Counted from the stretch's first letter, positions 45,656 to 54,249 are shown. The stretch: DNA of 62,035 nucleotides from Defluviitaleaceae bacterium (GCA_009784025.1 WQVK01000010.1:1-62035), one strand, 5' to 3'. Numbers and translations: made by a program. Notes: a model not told the origin generated them from the sequence alone.

Positions 45656-45747
45656 AATTAAAGTTTTTTGGTAAAACTCTTTTCAAGTGTAACCTGAAAT
45701 AAATCCGGCGGTAGGTCATGCCTGGTTCGCGGAGCGAACTTTTATAG
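45656..45747. repeat. Family F fragment, decayed
   Basis: AATTAAAGTTTTTTGG, TTTTCAAGTGTAACCTG, AAATAAATCCGGCGG and GGTTCGCGGAGCGAAC follow the order of family F but each piece carries substitutions, so it looks like an old copy. Confidence 0.55.
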
Positions 45748-45805
45748 TCGCTTACCTAAAAACATTCGAACAGAGGGCATGAAATTTTCGCAAGGCGAAG
45801 AGCTG
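45742..45805. repeat. Family D fragment
   Basis: TTACCTAAAAACATTCGAAC ... AAATTTTCGCAAGGCGAAGA. One end and the inner hairpin (TTTTCGC...GCGAAGA) remain. It meets the 3' end of the hydrolase gene. Confidence 0.5.
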
Positions 45806-45809
45806 AAAG

Positions 45810-47120
45810 CTATTTATTTTCCAATATCCAATCTGTAATATCCCGCAGCACTTGCGTGTCTACCCGGCCGGGGATTACATATTCCATCACATCTACAACC
45901 AAGTCGCCTTCCTGGCGGATGGCTGTCATCATCAAATGGTTTAGGGTTTCGTACAGGCGGGTTGTTACGTGGGTCATGCCTGCGGTGGCGTCTAGGAAAA
46001 TTTGGAAATCGTCCTTTACAGTGGTGTGGAAGTCGCGGCCTGCCTGTAATATAAGCACTGGCCTGGCCGTGTTTGCGGCGATAAACGGCAGTGGCAGGGA
46101 TTGCACCAGAGATTGCTCGTACAATGCCGGGAACATGTCAAATAGAAATACATTTTCCAGTTCGCCCGCTGGTAGGGTTACGGCGTTGATGGCATGTTCC
46201 ATTTGTGTGGCCAGCAGGGCCAAGGCCTCGTTTGCTTCTGCCGGGGTTTTTTGGCCAGAGTTTACTGCATCCCTTATAAGATTTATATTTTGGTCGTACC
46301 AGATTTGATGCAGCGGGCGCGGCGAGCTTGCCATAATAACAACACCGTCTAGCCCGGCTTCTTCGGCAATCCTTGGGGCGATTATGCCGCCCATGCTATG
46401 CCCCAGCAAGAAAACTTGGCCGATACGGTCGTCTTTGCGCAGTAGTTCTACTGCCAGCAGGGCGTCTTCAACATATTCCTCTTGCATAGTGAAATTTGTT
46501 GCGCCAAATATTTGCGCCACTTGCATGCCATGTGAGAATGCCCGCTCGTTAAAGCGCAAAACAGCAATGCCGTTGCTGGATAAATAATCTGCAATATCGA
46601 AGAACGGCCTATTCTGGAAAAGCGAAGAATCCATATTGTTAGCTCCAGAGCCGGGGATAAGAATAATGGCAGGCACAGGGCTTGCATGGCTCGCGCCCTG
46701 TGGCATGGTAAGCAGCCCATCAAGAGGCCAGCTGCCGCCCTCTCCTATGATAATTGGCTGGGCGGTGTAGCTCGCGCCCTCTGGTGGCATTTTTGGCTGG
46801 AAGGCAAAGCTTACAGGCTGTATGCCAGCCACAGCGCCGCTGCTGTCCAATATTATATTATGAACCGCCGCACCTTTATTATGGTCCGCAGAAACCGCTA
46901 CAAAGTCAAAACCCTCTGCCTGGGTGCTGCTTAACACTTCAAAACTTAGCAAATCCCCGTGCCTGCCTTCCATTTGTAGTTGCAGTGGGAGTGCTTGTAG
47001 CGCTTGCTGCATTTCTGGCGATAACATTGCGGTGGCGGCGGTGTAATCACCAGCTTTAATATGATTCATAAAAATTGTGGCCGCTTCTTGCGGGGTTTGG
47101 TTTAGGTTGATATTTGCCAT
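45810..47120 (-). CDS. Alpha/beta hydrolase with N-terminal DUF3887-like domain
   Basis: A 436-residue hydrolase. Residues 1-115 resemble a DUF3887 NTF2-like domain (ATIFMNHIKAGDYTAATAML). From about 140 the alpha/beta hydrolase begins: VPAIILIPGSGANNMD (oxyanion region), the nucleophile elbow VFLLGHSMGGI (Ser near 246), TARPVLILQAGRDFHTT with the acid residue, and LNHLMM with the catalytic His. No signal peptide is seen, whereas many relatives are exported. GGAG lies 9 bases before the ATG. Substrate unknown; ester hydrolysis is likely. Confidence 0.87.
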   Translation of the reverse strand: MANINLNQTPQEAATIFMNHIKAGDYTAATAMLSPEMQQALQALPLQLQMEGRHGDLLSFEVLSSTQAEGFDFVAVSADHNKGAAVHNIILDSSGAVAGIQPVSFAFQPKMPPEGASYTAQPIIIGEGGSWPLDGLLTMPQGASHASPVPAIILIPGSGANNMDSSLFQNRPFFDIADYLSSNGIAVLRFNERAFSHGMQVAQIFGATNFTMQEEYVEDALLAVELLRKDDRIGQVFLLGHSMGGIIAPRIAEEAGLDGVVIMASSPRPLHQIWYDQNINLIRDAVNSGQKTPAEANEALALLATQMEHAINAVTLPAGELENVFLFDMFPALYEQSLVQSLPLPFIAANTARPVLILQAGRDFHTTVKDDFQIFLDATAGMTHVTTRLYETLNHLMMTAIRQEGDLVVDVMEYVIPGRVDTQVLRDITDWILENK

Positions 47121-47237
47121 TTTTGCATCTCCATTCCATTCTAAAATTATTCTAAAGGTTCTAATACTAATATGTTGCCCGCAGTGGGCAGGGTTGTTTC
47201 TTTACATGCTGGCTCGGTTATAAACCAATGTGGCAGG

Positions 47238-47257
47238 TATAGTGAAATAATTTGAAA
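47238..47257. repeat. Family A end fragment
   Basis: TATAGTGAAATAATTTGAAA, identical to the left end of family A, abutting the stop codon of the XRE gene. The other end is missing. Upstream (47121-47237) I see no gene or repeat. Confidence 0.55.
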
Positions 47258-48373
47258 TTAACCGACAAAATCCTCTAGCTTTTTTATCAGCCGCATATAG
47301 CCCTCATTGTTTTTTATATTATCGAAGGCGGGGTTTTGTGTTACATCTTCTAGCATGCTCGCTTTTACCACTGCTTCGTTGCGTGGCAGGGGAATGTTTT
47401 GGGTACTGTGGGTTAGCCAGCTATCTATTTTGTTGAAAAAGTCATCGCCGCGTATTGTGAAGGGGAAGAGGCCGGTGGTACATATTTCTGTGTATTTTTG
47501 TAGGGCGGTTATGGCTTTTTCGGTTTCGTTTGCGCTGCAATACATTTGCGCGCCTGTGTAGTATAAGATTGCGGCGGTGTTGGCGTTTAGCCGCGGCAGG
47601 TTAAACATTTCTGCTATGGCATGTGCCCGCAGGTAGGCTGGTTTGGCGGCTTCGGGGCTGGCTTGGTTTAGGCGTAGGTACGAGATGAAGCTTTCCATCA
47701 TATGCATCAGGCATTGATATAGCTCTGCCTGTTCTACTTCTGCTGCTTTTTCTAGGTTGCCCAGCATTTGATGCGCCTGGCTTACTAGCATGCCGTCGCC
47801 ATATTGGGTTGGGTGTTGGGTTTCGTCGCATAGTAGCTGGATTGTTTTTTCTGCTTCGCCGCTTAAGGAATAACAAAGGGCCTGAAGCTGTGCCACGCCC
47901 CGCAAAAGGTTAGCATCGTGGCAGTTTTGCAAAACATGCTGGCAATGGGATGTGGCAGCGTTAAGAATCTCATTTTTACGCCGAGCCGTGGGGGCCATGG
48001 CCGCATGGTTGATGTAAAGCTGCACCACAAACAGCACCATGGGATAGCACGAATAATGCTTTTTTACCACTCTTTCGCATTTTACTATCACCGCCTCGAA
48101 ATCCTCTGTGGCGAAGCTTTCTGCCAGCGAATTGTATATCTTTGCCATCTCTGCATCTGGCAACTGGGCCGAATAGTTTATAAGCTGGTCCACAGTTATA
48201 TCAAAGAAAGCTGCAATCACCGGCAGGTGTACGATATCTGGGTAGCTGATACCATTCTCCCATTTAGAAACCGACGCCTTAGAAACACCAACATGGGCTG
48301 CCAGTTCTTCTTGGGTGATTTTGCGTGCGCGGCGCTGCTCTACTAAAACAGCCGCTAGGTTCATTTCTTTCAA
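47258..48373 (-). CDS. XRE-family regulator with TPR-like C-terminus
   Basis: A 371-residue protein. Residues 8-63 form the Cro/C1-type helix-turn-helix (RRARKITQEELAAHVGVSKA then SVSKWENGISYPDI). The rest (about 300 residues) is all-helical with TPR-like repeats (EEAEKTIQLL-like GEAEKTIQLL, HQMLGNLEKAAEVEQ, ETEKAITALQKYTE). Such architecture occurs in peptide-sensing regulators (RRNPP group) and in related orphan regulators. The start is a TTG at 48373, 6 bases behind AAGGAGG; an ATG at 48364 is 15 bases away and less likely. No small peptide gene is visible next to it. The last codons meet a repeat A end. Confidence 0.87.
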   Translation of the reverse strand: MKEMNLAAVLVEQRRARKITQEELAAHVGVSKASVSKWENGISYPDIVHLPVIAAFFDITVDQLINYSAQLPDAEMAKIYNSLAESFATEDFEAVIVKCERVVKKHYSCYPMVLFVVQLYINHAAMAPTARRKNEILNAATSHCQHVLQNCHDANLLRGVAQLQALCYSLSGEAEKTIQLLCDETQHPTQYGDGMLVSQAHQMLGNLEKAAEVEQAELYQCLMHMMESFISYLRLNQASPEAAKPAYLRAHAIAEMFNLPRLNANTAAILYYTGAQMYCSANETEKAITALQKYTEICTTGLFPFTIRGDDFFNKIDSWLTHSTQNIPLPRNEAVVKASMLEDVTQNPAFDNIKNNEGYMRLIKKLEDFVG

Positions 48374-48550
48374 AGAAGCACCTCCTTGTGTAAGTTAATT
48401 GTAGAGATACATTTGTCAACTGTAAAGCGACTTGCGGTTGATTATGTCGTGAAGATGTTAACCATGAGGAAACTTTATTTGCCTGCTGCCAACAATGTGC
48501 GGGTTGATGCCTAGGATGCAGTGGGTGTTAGAATTTTGTAGCAATACGCA

Positions 48551-48686
48551 CTAAAAAACACCCACATATAACTTGTAAATTTCCTGCAAGCCTGTGCCAC
48601 TAAAAACCTTGCGCACCTCTAGTACGCGGCCTTTGGCTTCTTGTCTTGCGAAAATTTCTGTGTTATATGTGAGTGCTTTCAGGTAG
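48551..48686. repeat. Family D repeat, copy 3 (long form)
   Basis: CTAAAAAACACCCACATATAAC ... in one arm, TTATATGTGAGTGCTTTC in the other. An extra central stretch (GCGCACCTCTAGTACGCG, TTGGCTTCTTGTCTTGCG) is absent from D1 and D2 but present in D4. In the remaining gap 48374-48796 I see nothing else. Confidence 0.72.
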
Positions 48687-48796
48687 AATCGTTATAGTTG
48701 CCCATGTCGGGATACTTCTACGGCGGCTGAAGCTATGGTCAAATAGGCGGCAGCTTGTTTATATACCACATCAATCTTTATCCCATCTCACAGCCA

Positions 48797-49780
48797 TTAA
48801 ACAACCATCCGCCCCGGATACGCATTAAGCTCCAACCCGTCAACCCGACCGGCCGCCAGTTGAAAGTACCCGCGGCTGGCAATCATAGCCGCATCATCTG
48901 TACATAAAATAGGTGCAGGCACGCTAAGGGTGAACCCATTGGCCTCACATGCCGCGGCCATAGCCCGGCGCAAGCCTTTGTTGCTGGCCACGCCGCCTGC
49001 AAGTGCAACCTGGGTATACCCCTCTTGCTTGCAAGCTGCCATAGATTTTTCTACCAACACATCTACCACCGCCGCCTGGAAAGCCGCGGCCACATCTGCA
49101 ATGGCCACATCCTTATTCTTGGCCATAAATTGCATTACCGCAGTCTTTAGCCCACTAAAGCTAAAATCTAACCCATCAACCTTAGCCCTAGGGAAGGCCG
49201 CCGCCGCAGCATTGCCTTTCTCTGCAAGCCTGTCTATTTGCGGGCCGCCTGGGTATGGCAACTTCAACAGCCTGGCAATTTTATCAAAAGCCTCACCCGC
49301 CGCATCGTCACGGGTGCTGCCCAGCACCCTGTAAACATCATAATCATCCACTCCAAGTATAGATGTATGCCCTCCGCTTACCACCAGCGTAAGCATAGGC
49401 GGTTTTAAATCGCTGCCAAGATAATTTGCACAAACATGCCCCTCTATATGATGCACGCCAAGAAGTGGCTTATCACAAGTAAAAGCCAGCGCTTTGGCAT
49501 AATTTAATCCAACCAAAAGAGCGCCCGCAAGGCCAGGGCCATTGGCCACGGCAAAACCATCCACCGCGTCCAACTCAACCCCAGCCTCACTAAGGGCATT
49601 ATCCACAATAAATTCAATAGCCTCAATATGCTTTCTGGCAGCAAGCTCTGGCACAACCCCACCAAAAGGCGCATGAACATCCACCTGGGAAGCAATCACA
49701 TTAGAAAGCACCCGCCGCCCATCTTCCACAACAGCAGCAGAAGTCTCATCACAACTCGTTTCTATTCCAAGGATTATCAT
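48797..49780 (-). CDS. tsaD: tRNA N6-threonylcarbamoyladenosine transferase, TsaD
   Basis: A 327-residue enzyme for the t6A37 modification of tRNAs reading ANN codons, working with TsaB, TsaC and TsaE. Features: ILGIETSCDETSAAVVEDG at the N-terminus, GVHHIEGHVCANYL with the metal-binding His pair near 108-112, VVSGGHTSI and CTDDAAMIASRG at the C-terminus with the metal-binding Asp. The ATG at 49780 follows AAGGAG at 10 bases; the frame extends back into family F sequence. Genes for TsaB and TsaE are not in the window. Confidence 0.96.
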   Translation of the reverse strand: MIILGIETSCDETSAAVVEDGRRVLSNVIASQVDVHAPFGGVVPELAARKHIEAIEFIVDNALSEAGVELDAVDGFAVANGPGLAGALLVGLNYAKALAFTCDKPLLGVHHIEGHVCANYLGSDLKPPMLTLVVSGGHTSILGVDDYDVYRVLGSTRDDAAGEAFDKIARLLKLPYPGGPQIDRLAEKGNAAAAAFPRAKVDGLDFSFSGLKTAVMQFMAKNKDVAIADVAAAFQAAVVDVLVEKSMAACKQEGYTQVALAGGVASNKGLRRAMAAACEANGFTLSVPAPILCTDDAAMIASRGYFQLAAGRVDGLELNAYPGRMVV

Positions 49781-49802
49781 TAGCAAATCGCTCCTTAATT
49801 TA

Positions 49803-49930
49803 GGGGTCGCAAGAGGCTTTGCCTCCAACATCTCCACTTCTTTTTCAGAAGATTCGCTTCGCGAACCCGGCACGACCTGCCGCCCGCTTTCTTGCGGGTT
49901 CATTTGAAAAATAAGCAAAAAAACTTTAAT
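49803..49930. repeat. Family F element, copy 6
   Basis: GGGTCGCAAGAGGCTTTGCC, ACATCTCCACTTCTTTTTC, GATTCGCTTCGCGAACC, GCCCGCTTTCTTGCGGGTT and AAAAAAACTTTAATTTTGG. It covers the leader of tsaD. Confidence 0.75.
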
Positions 49931-50004
49931 TTTGGTAAAGTGGCGGAATTATGGGCTTTTTCGTGTGTTGCGTACTTGAAAAAGCAATTTTTTGCTACAA
50001 AAAT

Positions 50005-50052
50005 GGTACCATACGGTACCATTTTACCAGATTTGTGGTACCATATGGTACC
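50005..50052. repeat. Family G pair
   Basis: GGTACCATACGGTACC at 50005-50020 and GGTACCATATGGTACC at 50037-50052, 16 bases apart. The second is a perfect palindrome. Followed by ATTTTTAATT. Same 16-16-16 layout as at 7735 and 55582. Confidence 0.85.
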
Positions 50053-50061
50053 ATTTTTAAT

Positions 50062-50109
50062 TATAGTTCTCCTGAAATTGCAAAAAATGCAATTTTGGAA
50101 GAAGTCTAT
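50062..50109. repeat. Family B partial copy (single hairpin)
   Basis: TATAGTTCTCCTGAAATTGC-AAAAAA-TGCAATTTTGGAAGAAGTCTA, quoted in parts of at most 20 bases: TATAGTTCTCCTGAAATTGC and GCAATTTTGGAAGAAGTC. It carries the 5' edge of B joined directly to its 3' edge, so the middle is deleted. Confidence 0.6.
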
Positions 50110-50125
50110 TCAATTGCAAAAATCT

Positions 50126-50668
50126 TTATGTGGTTTGCTCTATTGCGGTTGCGTCGTCTTTGTATAGCACGGCCAGCAGGCCTATCATCATCATAGACAG
50201 CGCCAATGCGCTTATGCTTAACCAGCCGTCAAGGTTTAGCTCCCTTATGCCATGCATAAATCTTTCGGCTGTCATACGCACTGCAACCACTGCATCGCCA
50301 AACACATACATTATCATTTCCATTAGCGGGTATCCGTTGGTAATCGTGTTAATCAAATCTGTATTGGCCACCGCAATCAGCAGCGCGCCGGCTATTATTG
50401 CCACAAGCCCCCATAACATCCCTGGGAAGGCAAGCCTATCTTGCGGGCTGTAGGCTCCGGCGGTATTTACCTTGGCCATCACCGTCTGGGTAAAGCCTGC
50501 CGGGGCTTCCACCAGTTCAATTTCCGCAGATTCATCCATTAGAAGAAAAAGCTCGCGGCAGCTTTGGCAGGTTAGTATATGCTTTGCAAGTTTTCTTGCT
50601 GTTTTCGGGTGTATAATCTTGTCAAAATGCTGCATCATTGCAAGTTCAGATTGTTTACAGTCCATCAT
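50126..50668 (-). CDS. Zinc-binding-type anti-sigma factor
   Basis: A 180-residue protein. N-terminal region MDCKQSELAMMQHFDKIIHP then KTARKLAKHILTCQSCRELF resembles a ZAS zinc-binding anti-sigma domain (H...C-x-x-C: HILTCQSC). Two membrane helices follow (LWGLVAIIAGALLIAVANT and LSISALALSMMMIGLLAVLY). It overlaps the sigma gene by 4 bases (ATGA), so production is coupled. A membrane-bound anti-sigma that releases its partner on envelope stress is the family's usual role. Confidence 0.85.
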   Translation of the reverse strand: MMDCKQSELAMMQHFDKIIHPKTARKLAKHILTCQSCRELFLLMDESAEIELVEAPAGFTQTVMAKVNTAGAYSPQDRLAFPGMLWGLVAIIAGALLIAVANTDLINTITNGYPLMEMIMYVFGDAVVAVRMTAERFMHGIRELNLDGWLSISALALSMMMIGLLAVLYKDDATAIEQTT

Positions 50669-51228
50669 GCGCCTCCCATGATTTCTTTAAGGAGCTTCCG
50701 CCCCCGAAAAATTCTATTTTTTACTTTAGATATAGGCTCGCCTATTTTTTCTGCAATTTCTTGGTAGCTTAGCCCTTCTTGGTGATAAAGCACCACTGGC
50801 ACTTTGTAAATCTCCGGCAAATTTGCCAAAATTTTGCCTATGCGTTCGGTTTGTTCTTGCTTTAAATATTCATCCTCTGTTGAAGATGCATGCCCCACAA
50901 CCGCCACGCCGTATTCTTCTGTATGGGCTTCAAAGCTTACTGTGTCAAGCTTTTTCTTGCGGTGTTGGTCTATTATATGATTGCCCGTGATTCTCATAAC
51001 CCAGGTACTAAACTTAAACGCCGGGGTGTAGCTGGCCAAATTCCTGTACACTTTTAGGAAAACATCCTGGGCAAGGTCGTTTGCGTCATCCGGATTTTTA
51101 GTCTGCCGCAGAATAATCGAATACACAAGATTCTTATACCGCCGCAAAAGTTCCTCAAACGTATCTTGGTTACCGCCAAGGCAAGCCTCAATCAGCTCTA
51201 TATCGGTATAATCCACGTATGTTGCCAT
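50665..51228 (-). CDS. ECF-type sigma factor (SigW-like)
   Basis: A 187-residue sigma factor. Region 2: FEELLRRYKNLVYSIILRQT, DANDLAQDVFLKVYRNLASY, FSTWVMRITGNHIIDQHRKK. Region 4: LPEIYKVPVVLYHQEGLSYQ then EIAEKIGEPISKVKNRIFRG with the recognition helix. It resembles SigW/SigM-type factors more than the factor at 42163. The ATG at 51228 is preceded by AGGGAG; a GTG at 51237 is too close to that site. The anti-sigma gene follows directly. Confidence 0.93.
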   Translation of the reverse strand: MATYVDYTDIELIEACLGGNQDTFEELLRRYKNLVYSIILRQTKNPDDANDLAQDVFLKVYRNLASYTPAFKFSTWVMRITGNHIIDQHRKKKLDTVSFEAHTEEYGVAVVGHASSTEDEYLKQEQTERIGKILANLPEIYKVPVVLYHQEGLSYQEIAEKIGEPISKVKNRIFRGRKLLKEIMGGA

Positions 51229-51249
51229 GCTACTCACTCCCTTGCTTAC

Positions 51250-51326
51250 AAAATTAAAGTTTTGCTTAGCTTTTTTAAAGTAACCACGAAATAAATCGGG
51301 CGGCAGGCCATGCCTCCACGGTTTTA
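51250..51326. repeat. Family F fragment
   Basis: AAAATTAAAGTTTTGC, AGTAACCACGAAATAAATCGG, GCGGCAGGCCATGCC. It overlaps the promoter area of the second sigma gene and the end of rnz. Confidence 0.5.
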
Positions 51327-52244
51327 CTCTTCTGCAAACCGCAGCGTAATCGTTTTTCTATCTTTGCCAATTTTTGTGTTTAGGAAAATTGCCGTTGCGT
51401 TCTCCAGGTAATTGTATGGGTCTGGCATGGCGGGGCTAAAATGGGTTAGCCATAGTTCTTTTGCCTGGGCCGCTTTTGCTATTGTTGCTGCCTCCATGAA
51501 GCTCATATGCTTATGGGCGGCGGCTTTTTCTTGCTTTTCTGGGTCTCCATACAGGCCTTCGCAGATGAAAAGGTCTGCGCCCTGGGCGAATGCTGGCAGG
51601 GCAGCCACTGGCCGGGTGTCTGTGCAAAAAACTACCTTCAAACCCTTGCGAGTAGCGCCAAGTACCATATCGCTTGTGAATGTTCTACCTTCATATACGA
51701 TATTCGCGTCGGTTTGTTTCTGCAACGGCCCCCAAAGTTTTACTGGAATATTTTGGGCCTTTGCGCGCTCTGGGTCAAATTTGCCACGGCGGCTTAGCTC
51801 TAGGCTATATGCAAAGCAAGGTGCGCGGTGGTTTAGCGGCAATGCTTTCATGGTTAAATCCCCCATGCTGTGGCTGTGGCCGGGTTTCATATCCCATTCC
51901 ACAAATTCCATGGGAAAGGTCAAATCCCGTGCAATCACGCAAAGGCTGGTAACAACCTGCCTAAGCCCCACTGGCCCAACCAGCGTAAGCGGCTGGGTGC
52001 GTTCTGCATTGGCCATGGTTAGCAGTAGCCCCGGCAGCCCAGAAATATGATCGCCATGAAAATGCGTAAACACAATCATATCTATCTGCTTAAACCCCCA
52101 GCCCAGCATACGCAAGCTAACCTGCGTGCCTTCGCCGCAATCAAACAAAACCATACGCCCGTCTACCCGGCAAAGCATACTGGACAAAAACCGCCCAGGC
52201 AACGGCATCATACCGCCAGTGCCTACTAAAGCTATATCAATCAT
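51324..52244 (-). CDS. rnz: Ribonuclease Z
   Basis: About 306 residues, a metallo-beta-lactamase fold nuclease that trims tRNA 3' ends lacking an encoded CCA. This fits the tRNAs in the window, none of which encodes CCA. Motifs: LVGTGGMMPLPGR, FDCGEGTQVSLRM, the zinc motif FTHFHGDHISGLPGLL near residue 62, LPLNHRAPCFAYSLE, FCTDTRPV and KELWLTHFSPAM. The start at 52244 matches the family's beginning; an ATG at 52256 is possible and neither has a good ribosome site. Confidence 0.94.
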   Translation of the reverse strand: MIDIALVGTGGMMPLPGRFLSSMLCRVDGRMVLFDCGEGTQVSLRMLGWGFKQIDMIVFTHFHGDHISGLPGLLLTMANAERTQPLTLVGPVGLRQVVTSLCVIARDLTFPMEFVEWDMKPGHSHSMGDLTMKALPLNHRAPCFAYSLELSRRGKFDPERAKAQNIPVKLWGPLQKQTDANIVYEGRTFTSDMVLGATRKGLKVVFCTDTRPVAALPAFAQGADLFICEGLYGDPEKQEKAAAHKHMSFMEAATIAKAAQAKELWLTHFSPAMPDPYNYLENATAIFLNTKIGKDRKTITLRFAEE

Positions 52245-52266
52245 GCATAAACTCATTTCGTTGGAT

Positions 52267-52400
52267 ATTAAAACCGCCAGGGGTTTAGCCCCGGGTACTT
52301 GGGCAAGCTAGCTGCGCAGCAACAGACAAGCCTTTGGCACATCTACCCTCTCTTATTATAGCGCGCTTGCGCGCATGTCTTGTGCAGGACACTTTTCTAA
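52267..52400. repeat. Family F fragment
   Basis: TTAAAACCGCCAGGGGTTTAG, CCCCGGGTAC, then unrelated AGCGCGCTTGCGCGC hairpin, then AAAAAAAGCGTGGCAAAAAA. Probably an F element interrupted by other DNA. Confidence 0.45.
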
Positions 52401-52480
52401 TACACCAAAAAAAGCGTGGCAAAAAACCTGATATTTGTGGGGGTGATTGCGGTTTGAATCTATTATACCACAAAAAGCTC

Positions 52481-52509
52481 TTGCATTAGAATATGTCATA
52501 TGCTATATT
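52481..52509 (+). promoter_or_regulatory. Promoter of the split tRNA-Ala gene
   Basis: TTGCAT at 52481-52486, 17-base spacer, TATATT at 52504-52509, ten bases before the 5' half of the broken tRNA. This is the spacing of a normal tRNA promoter, which shows that the 5' half is the start of a once-functional gene. Confidence 0.72.
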
Positions 52510-52518
52510 ATCTCGCAT

Positions 52519-52540
52519 GGGGCATTGGTGCAGTTGGGAG
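52519..52540 (+). pseudogene. 5' half of a split tRNA-Ala gene
   Basis: GGGGCATTGGTGCAGTTGGGAG, shown here in two parts GGGGCATTGG and TGCAGTTGGGAG: acceptor 5' strand and D arm of a tRNA. Compare the intact copy GGGGGCGTGGCGCAGTTGGG. The match stops at position 22. The 3' half continues at 54528. Confidence 0.75.
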
Positions 52541-52627
52541 GACGAGCTGGTCGGTAAACACCCTTAAGAATTGTCCTCTGTATTAACGGTAACAAAATTT
52601 TCATATATCTTCCGCTTGGGAGAATAT

Positions 52628-52700
52628 GGGGGCGTGGCGCAGTTGGGAGCGCGCTTGAATGGCATTCAAGAGGTCAGGAGTTCGACCCTCCTCGTCTCCA
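52628..52700 (+). tRNA. tRNA-Ala (anticodon GGC)
   Basis: A 73-nt cloverleaf: acceptor GGGGGCG/CGTCTCC with the G3-U70 wobble pair that identifies tRNA-Ala, D stem GCGC/GCGC, anticodon arm CTTGA-ATGGCAT-TCAAG (GGC), T arm AGGAG-TTCGACC-CTCCT, discriminator A. CCA is not encoded. It lies inside the insert that broke the neighbouring tRNA. Confidence 0.95.
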
Positions 52701-52706
52701 TCACAA

Positions 52707-52738
52707 AGTCTTGGAAATGTTATGTTTCCAGGGCTTTT
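52707..52738 (+). terminator. Terminator of the intact tRNA-Ala
   Basis: AGTCTTGGAAA-TGTTATG-TTTCCAGGGCT then TTTC: an 11-bp stem with three G-U pairs, 6 bases after the tRNA. Confidence 0.75.
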
Positions 52739-52755
52739 CGTTATAGGAGAAGATA

Positions 52756-53772
52756 ATGTACAAATGCATCTATAGTAGAAATGTTAGTGAAGTATCGAGG
52801 GGGGAATATCTTTCTGGAAACAAAATCGGCGAAAATAATGGCGTCTGTCGTTTTTGTTGTGGGCAGACGAAGCCAAAGAAAAAACACCATGCTATTACAG
52901 AGTCTTTAGGCAAAAATAAACTATATTCACCTTACGAATGTGATGAGTGTGGCGAATATTTCAGTCAAATTGAGAGTGACCTTAGTGATCAGTTAATGCT
53001 TACTCGTGCTATCCTTGGCATACGAGGAAAAGATGGATATATAAAATTCAAATATGATGGATCAATCGTGGAATATGATCCTAATGACAAATGTGCAGTA
53101 TACAGGAAGCGTGTTCCCCGAAGTTGTAAATGTGGCAGACATCTTATCTTTAAATTTTGGATAGACGATTCAAGTGGCAGAGTTCGGTATGAACATCTCT
53201 GTGATGGAGTTGATGATAAGGGGATTCATTGCCATGATGTGGTTAAAGGTATCGCATGTAATAGATGTCATAACCCATCGATTCGATTTATAATGAATCA
53301 TATAAAAAAGCCAGGTGAATCGCATGAACTAAACAATTTTCCGTTTAACGCTATTGCAACATACAAAGTGTATATAAAAATGGCACTATCGATTATACCT
53401 GATGCATATATAAAGAATTTTAAGGATGCCATTCAGTGGATTACAGAAACAAAGGGTAAACTAGGAAAAGAAAAACGGCAGCATACAAACTTTTACGGAA
53501 ATGATAGAGGACTTTGGGTTAAGCCTTTCAGTTACATGGGAAAAACTAAAAATGAATTGAAAGTAGCTTTGTGGGAGAGAATTGACAAATCGAAAAACAT
53601 CCCAGACATGCTTTTTCAATTGTTTTGGGGACAGGAAATGTACATTATTGAAATTCCGATGCATGAAAATGCAAATTGTGACAAAGATATTTTAGCAAAG
53701 CTGCCACCTTTATGTAGCGAGTTAGAAAAAGAATATGAGGTTAAGCCGCTGATTAATTATGCAGAAATATAA
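52756..53772 (+). CDS. HNH-family endonuclease-like protein
   Basis: A 338-residue protein. Near residue 31 begins a zinc-knuckle HNH region: VCRFCCGQTKPKKKHHAITE, SLGKNKLYSPYECDECGEYF, SQIESDL. The C-x-x-C pairs and the HHAITESLG segment match the HNH_5-type domain of defence-associated nucleases (memory: C-x-x-C...H-x-I-P-E-x-L-G). A second set of cysteines near 118-180 (PRSCKCGRHL, HLCDGVDDKGIHCHD, GIACNRCHNPS) suggests a further zinc ribbon. The C-terminal 140 residues have no motif I know. AGGAG lies 5-6 bases before the ATG. AT-rich codon use differs from neighbours. It may be a defence effector or a homing-type nuclease. Confidence 0.78.
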   Translation: MYKCIYSRNVSEVSRGEYLSGNKIGENNGVCRFCCGQTKPKKKHHAITESLGKNKLYSPYECDECGEYFSQIESDLSDQLMLTRAILGIRGKDGYIKFKYDGSIVEYDPNDKCAVYRKRVPRSCKCGRHLIFKFWIDDSSGRVRYEHLCDGVDDKGIHCHDVVKGIACNRCHNPSIRFIMNHIKKPGESHELNNFPFNAIATYKVYIKMALSIIPDAYIKNFKDAIQWITETKGKLGKEKRQHTNFYGNDRGLWVKPFSYMGKTKNELKVALWERIDKSKNIPDMLFQLFWGQEMYIIEIPMHENANCDKDILAKLPPLCSELEKEYEVKPLINYAEI

Positions 53773-53907
53773 TCTGTTGGCAAAACAGTGTTTCATCACA
53801 CGAGCAGTGCAGGGTGGACTCCACCTGCTTTTACTCGCTGTGGCGTTGCCCCAGACCCCGGATCGCGTTGCGGCTTTTCTTCGTAGCATAGAAATGAAAG
53901 TTGGTGA

Positions 53908-54249
53908 ATGATGGCACGTGAGTTTATCTCAACCCACACATTCGACAGGGAATGGAGCAATCTCGGTTTGGATGATGAAGCCTTACGTCTGCTCCAAAGC
54001 TATATCCTTCGCAACCCCGGAGCAGGTGATATAATCGTTGGCACAGGTGGGTTAATCAAGTTGCGTTGGAATTTACCCGGTACAGGTAAGAGCGGTGGGG
54101 TTCGTACCCTGCTCGTAGATTTTATTCAACAAGAGACCACGATTTTAGTAAACTGCTATGGCAAGGGAGAAAAGGATAGTCTAACCGATGCCGAGAAAGC
54201 CATGTACAAGAAAATCATCAATGAAATCAAGAAGGAGTTTGCGTTATGA
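53908..54249 (+). CDS. RelE/HigB-type toxin
   Basis: A 113-residue protein. The text IIVGTGGLIKLRWNLPGTGK then SGGVRTLLVDFIQQ matches the RelE/HigB-like toxin core (GTGGLRKIRW..PGRGKSGGVRVIY in memory), followed by ILVNCYGKGEKDSLTDAEK and KMYKKIINEIKKEFAL-type helix. These toxins cleave mRNA on the ribosome. An M-M start is possible; the second ATG at 53911 is equally good. The stop overlaps the next gene by 4 bases (ATGA), with toxin first, as in HigBA operons. The 135 bases in front of it show no repeat and no clear promoter. Confidence 0.85.
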   Translation: MMAREFISTHTFDREWSNLGLDDEALRLLQSYILRNPGAGDIIVGTGGLIKLRWNLPGTGKSGGVRTLLVDFIQQETTILVNCYGKGEKDSLTDAEKAMYKKIINEIKKEFAL

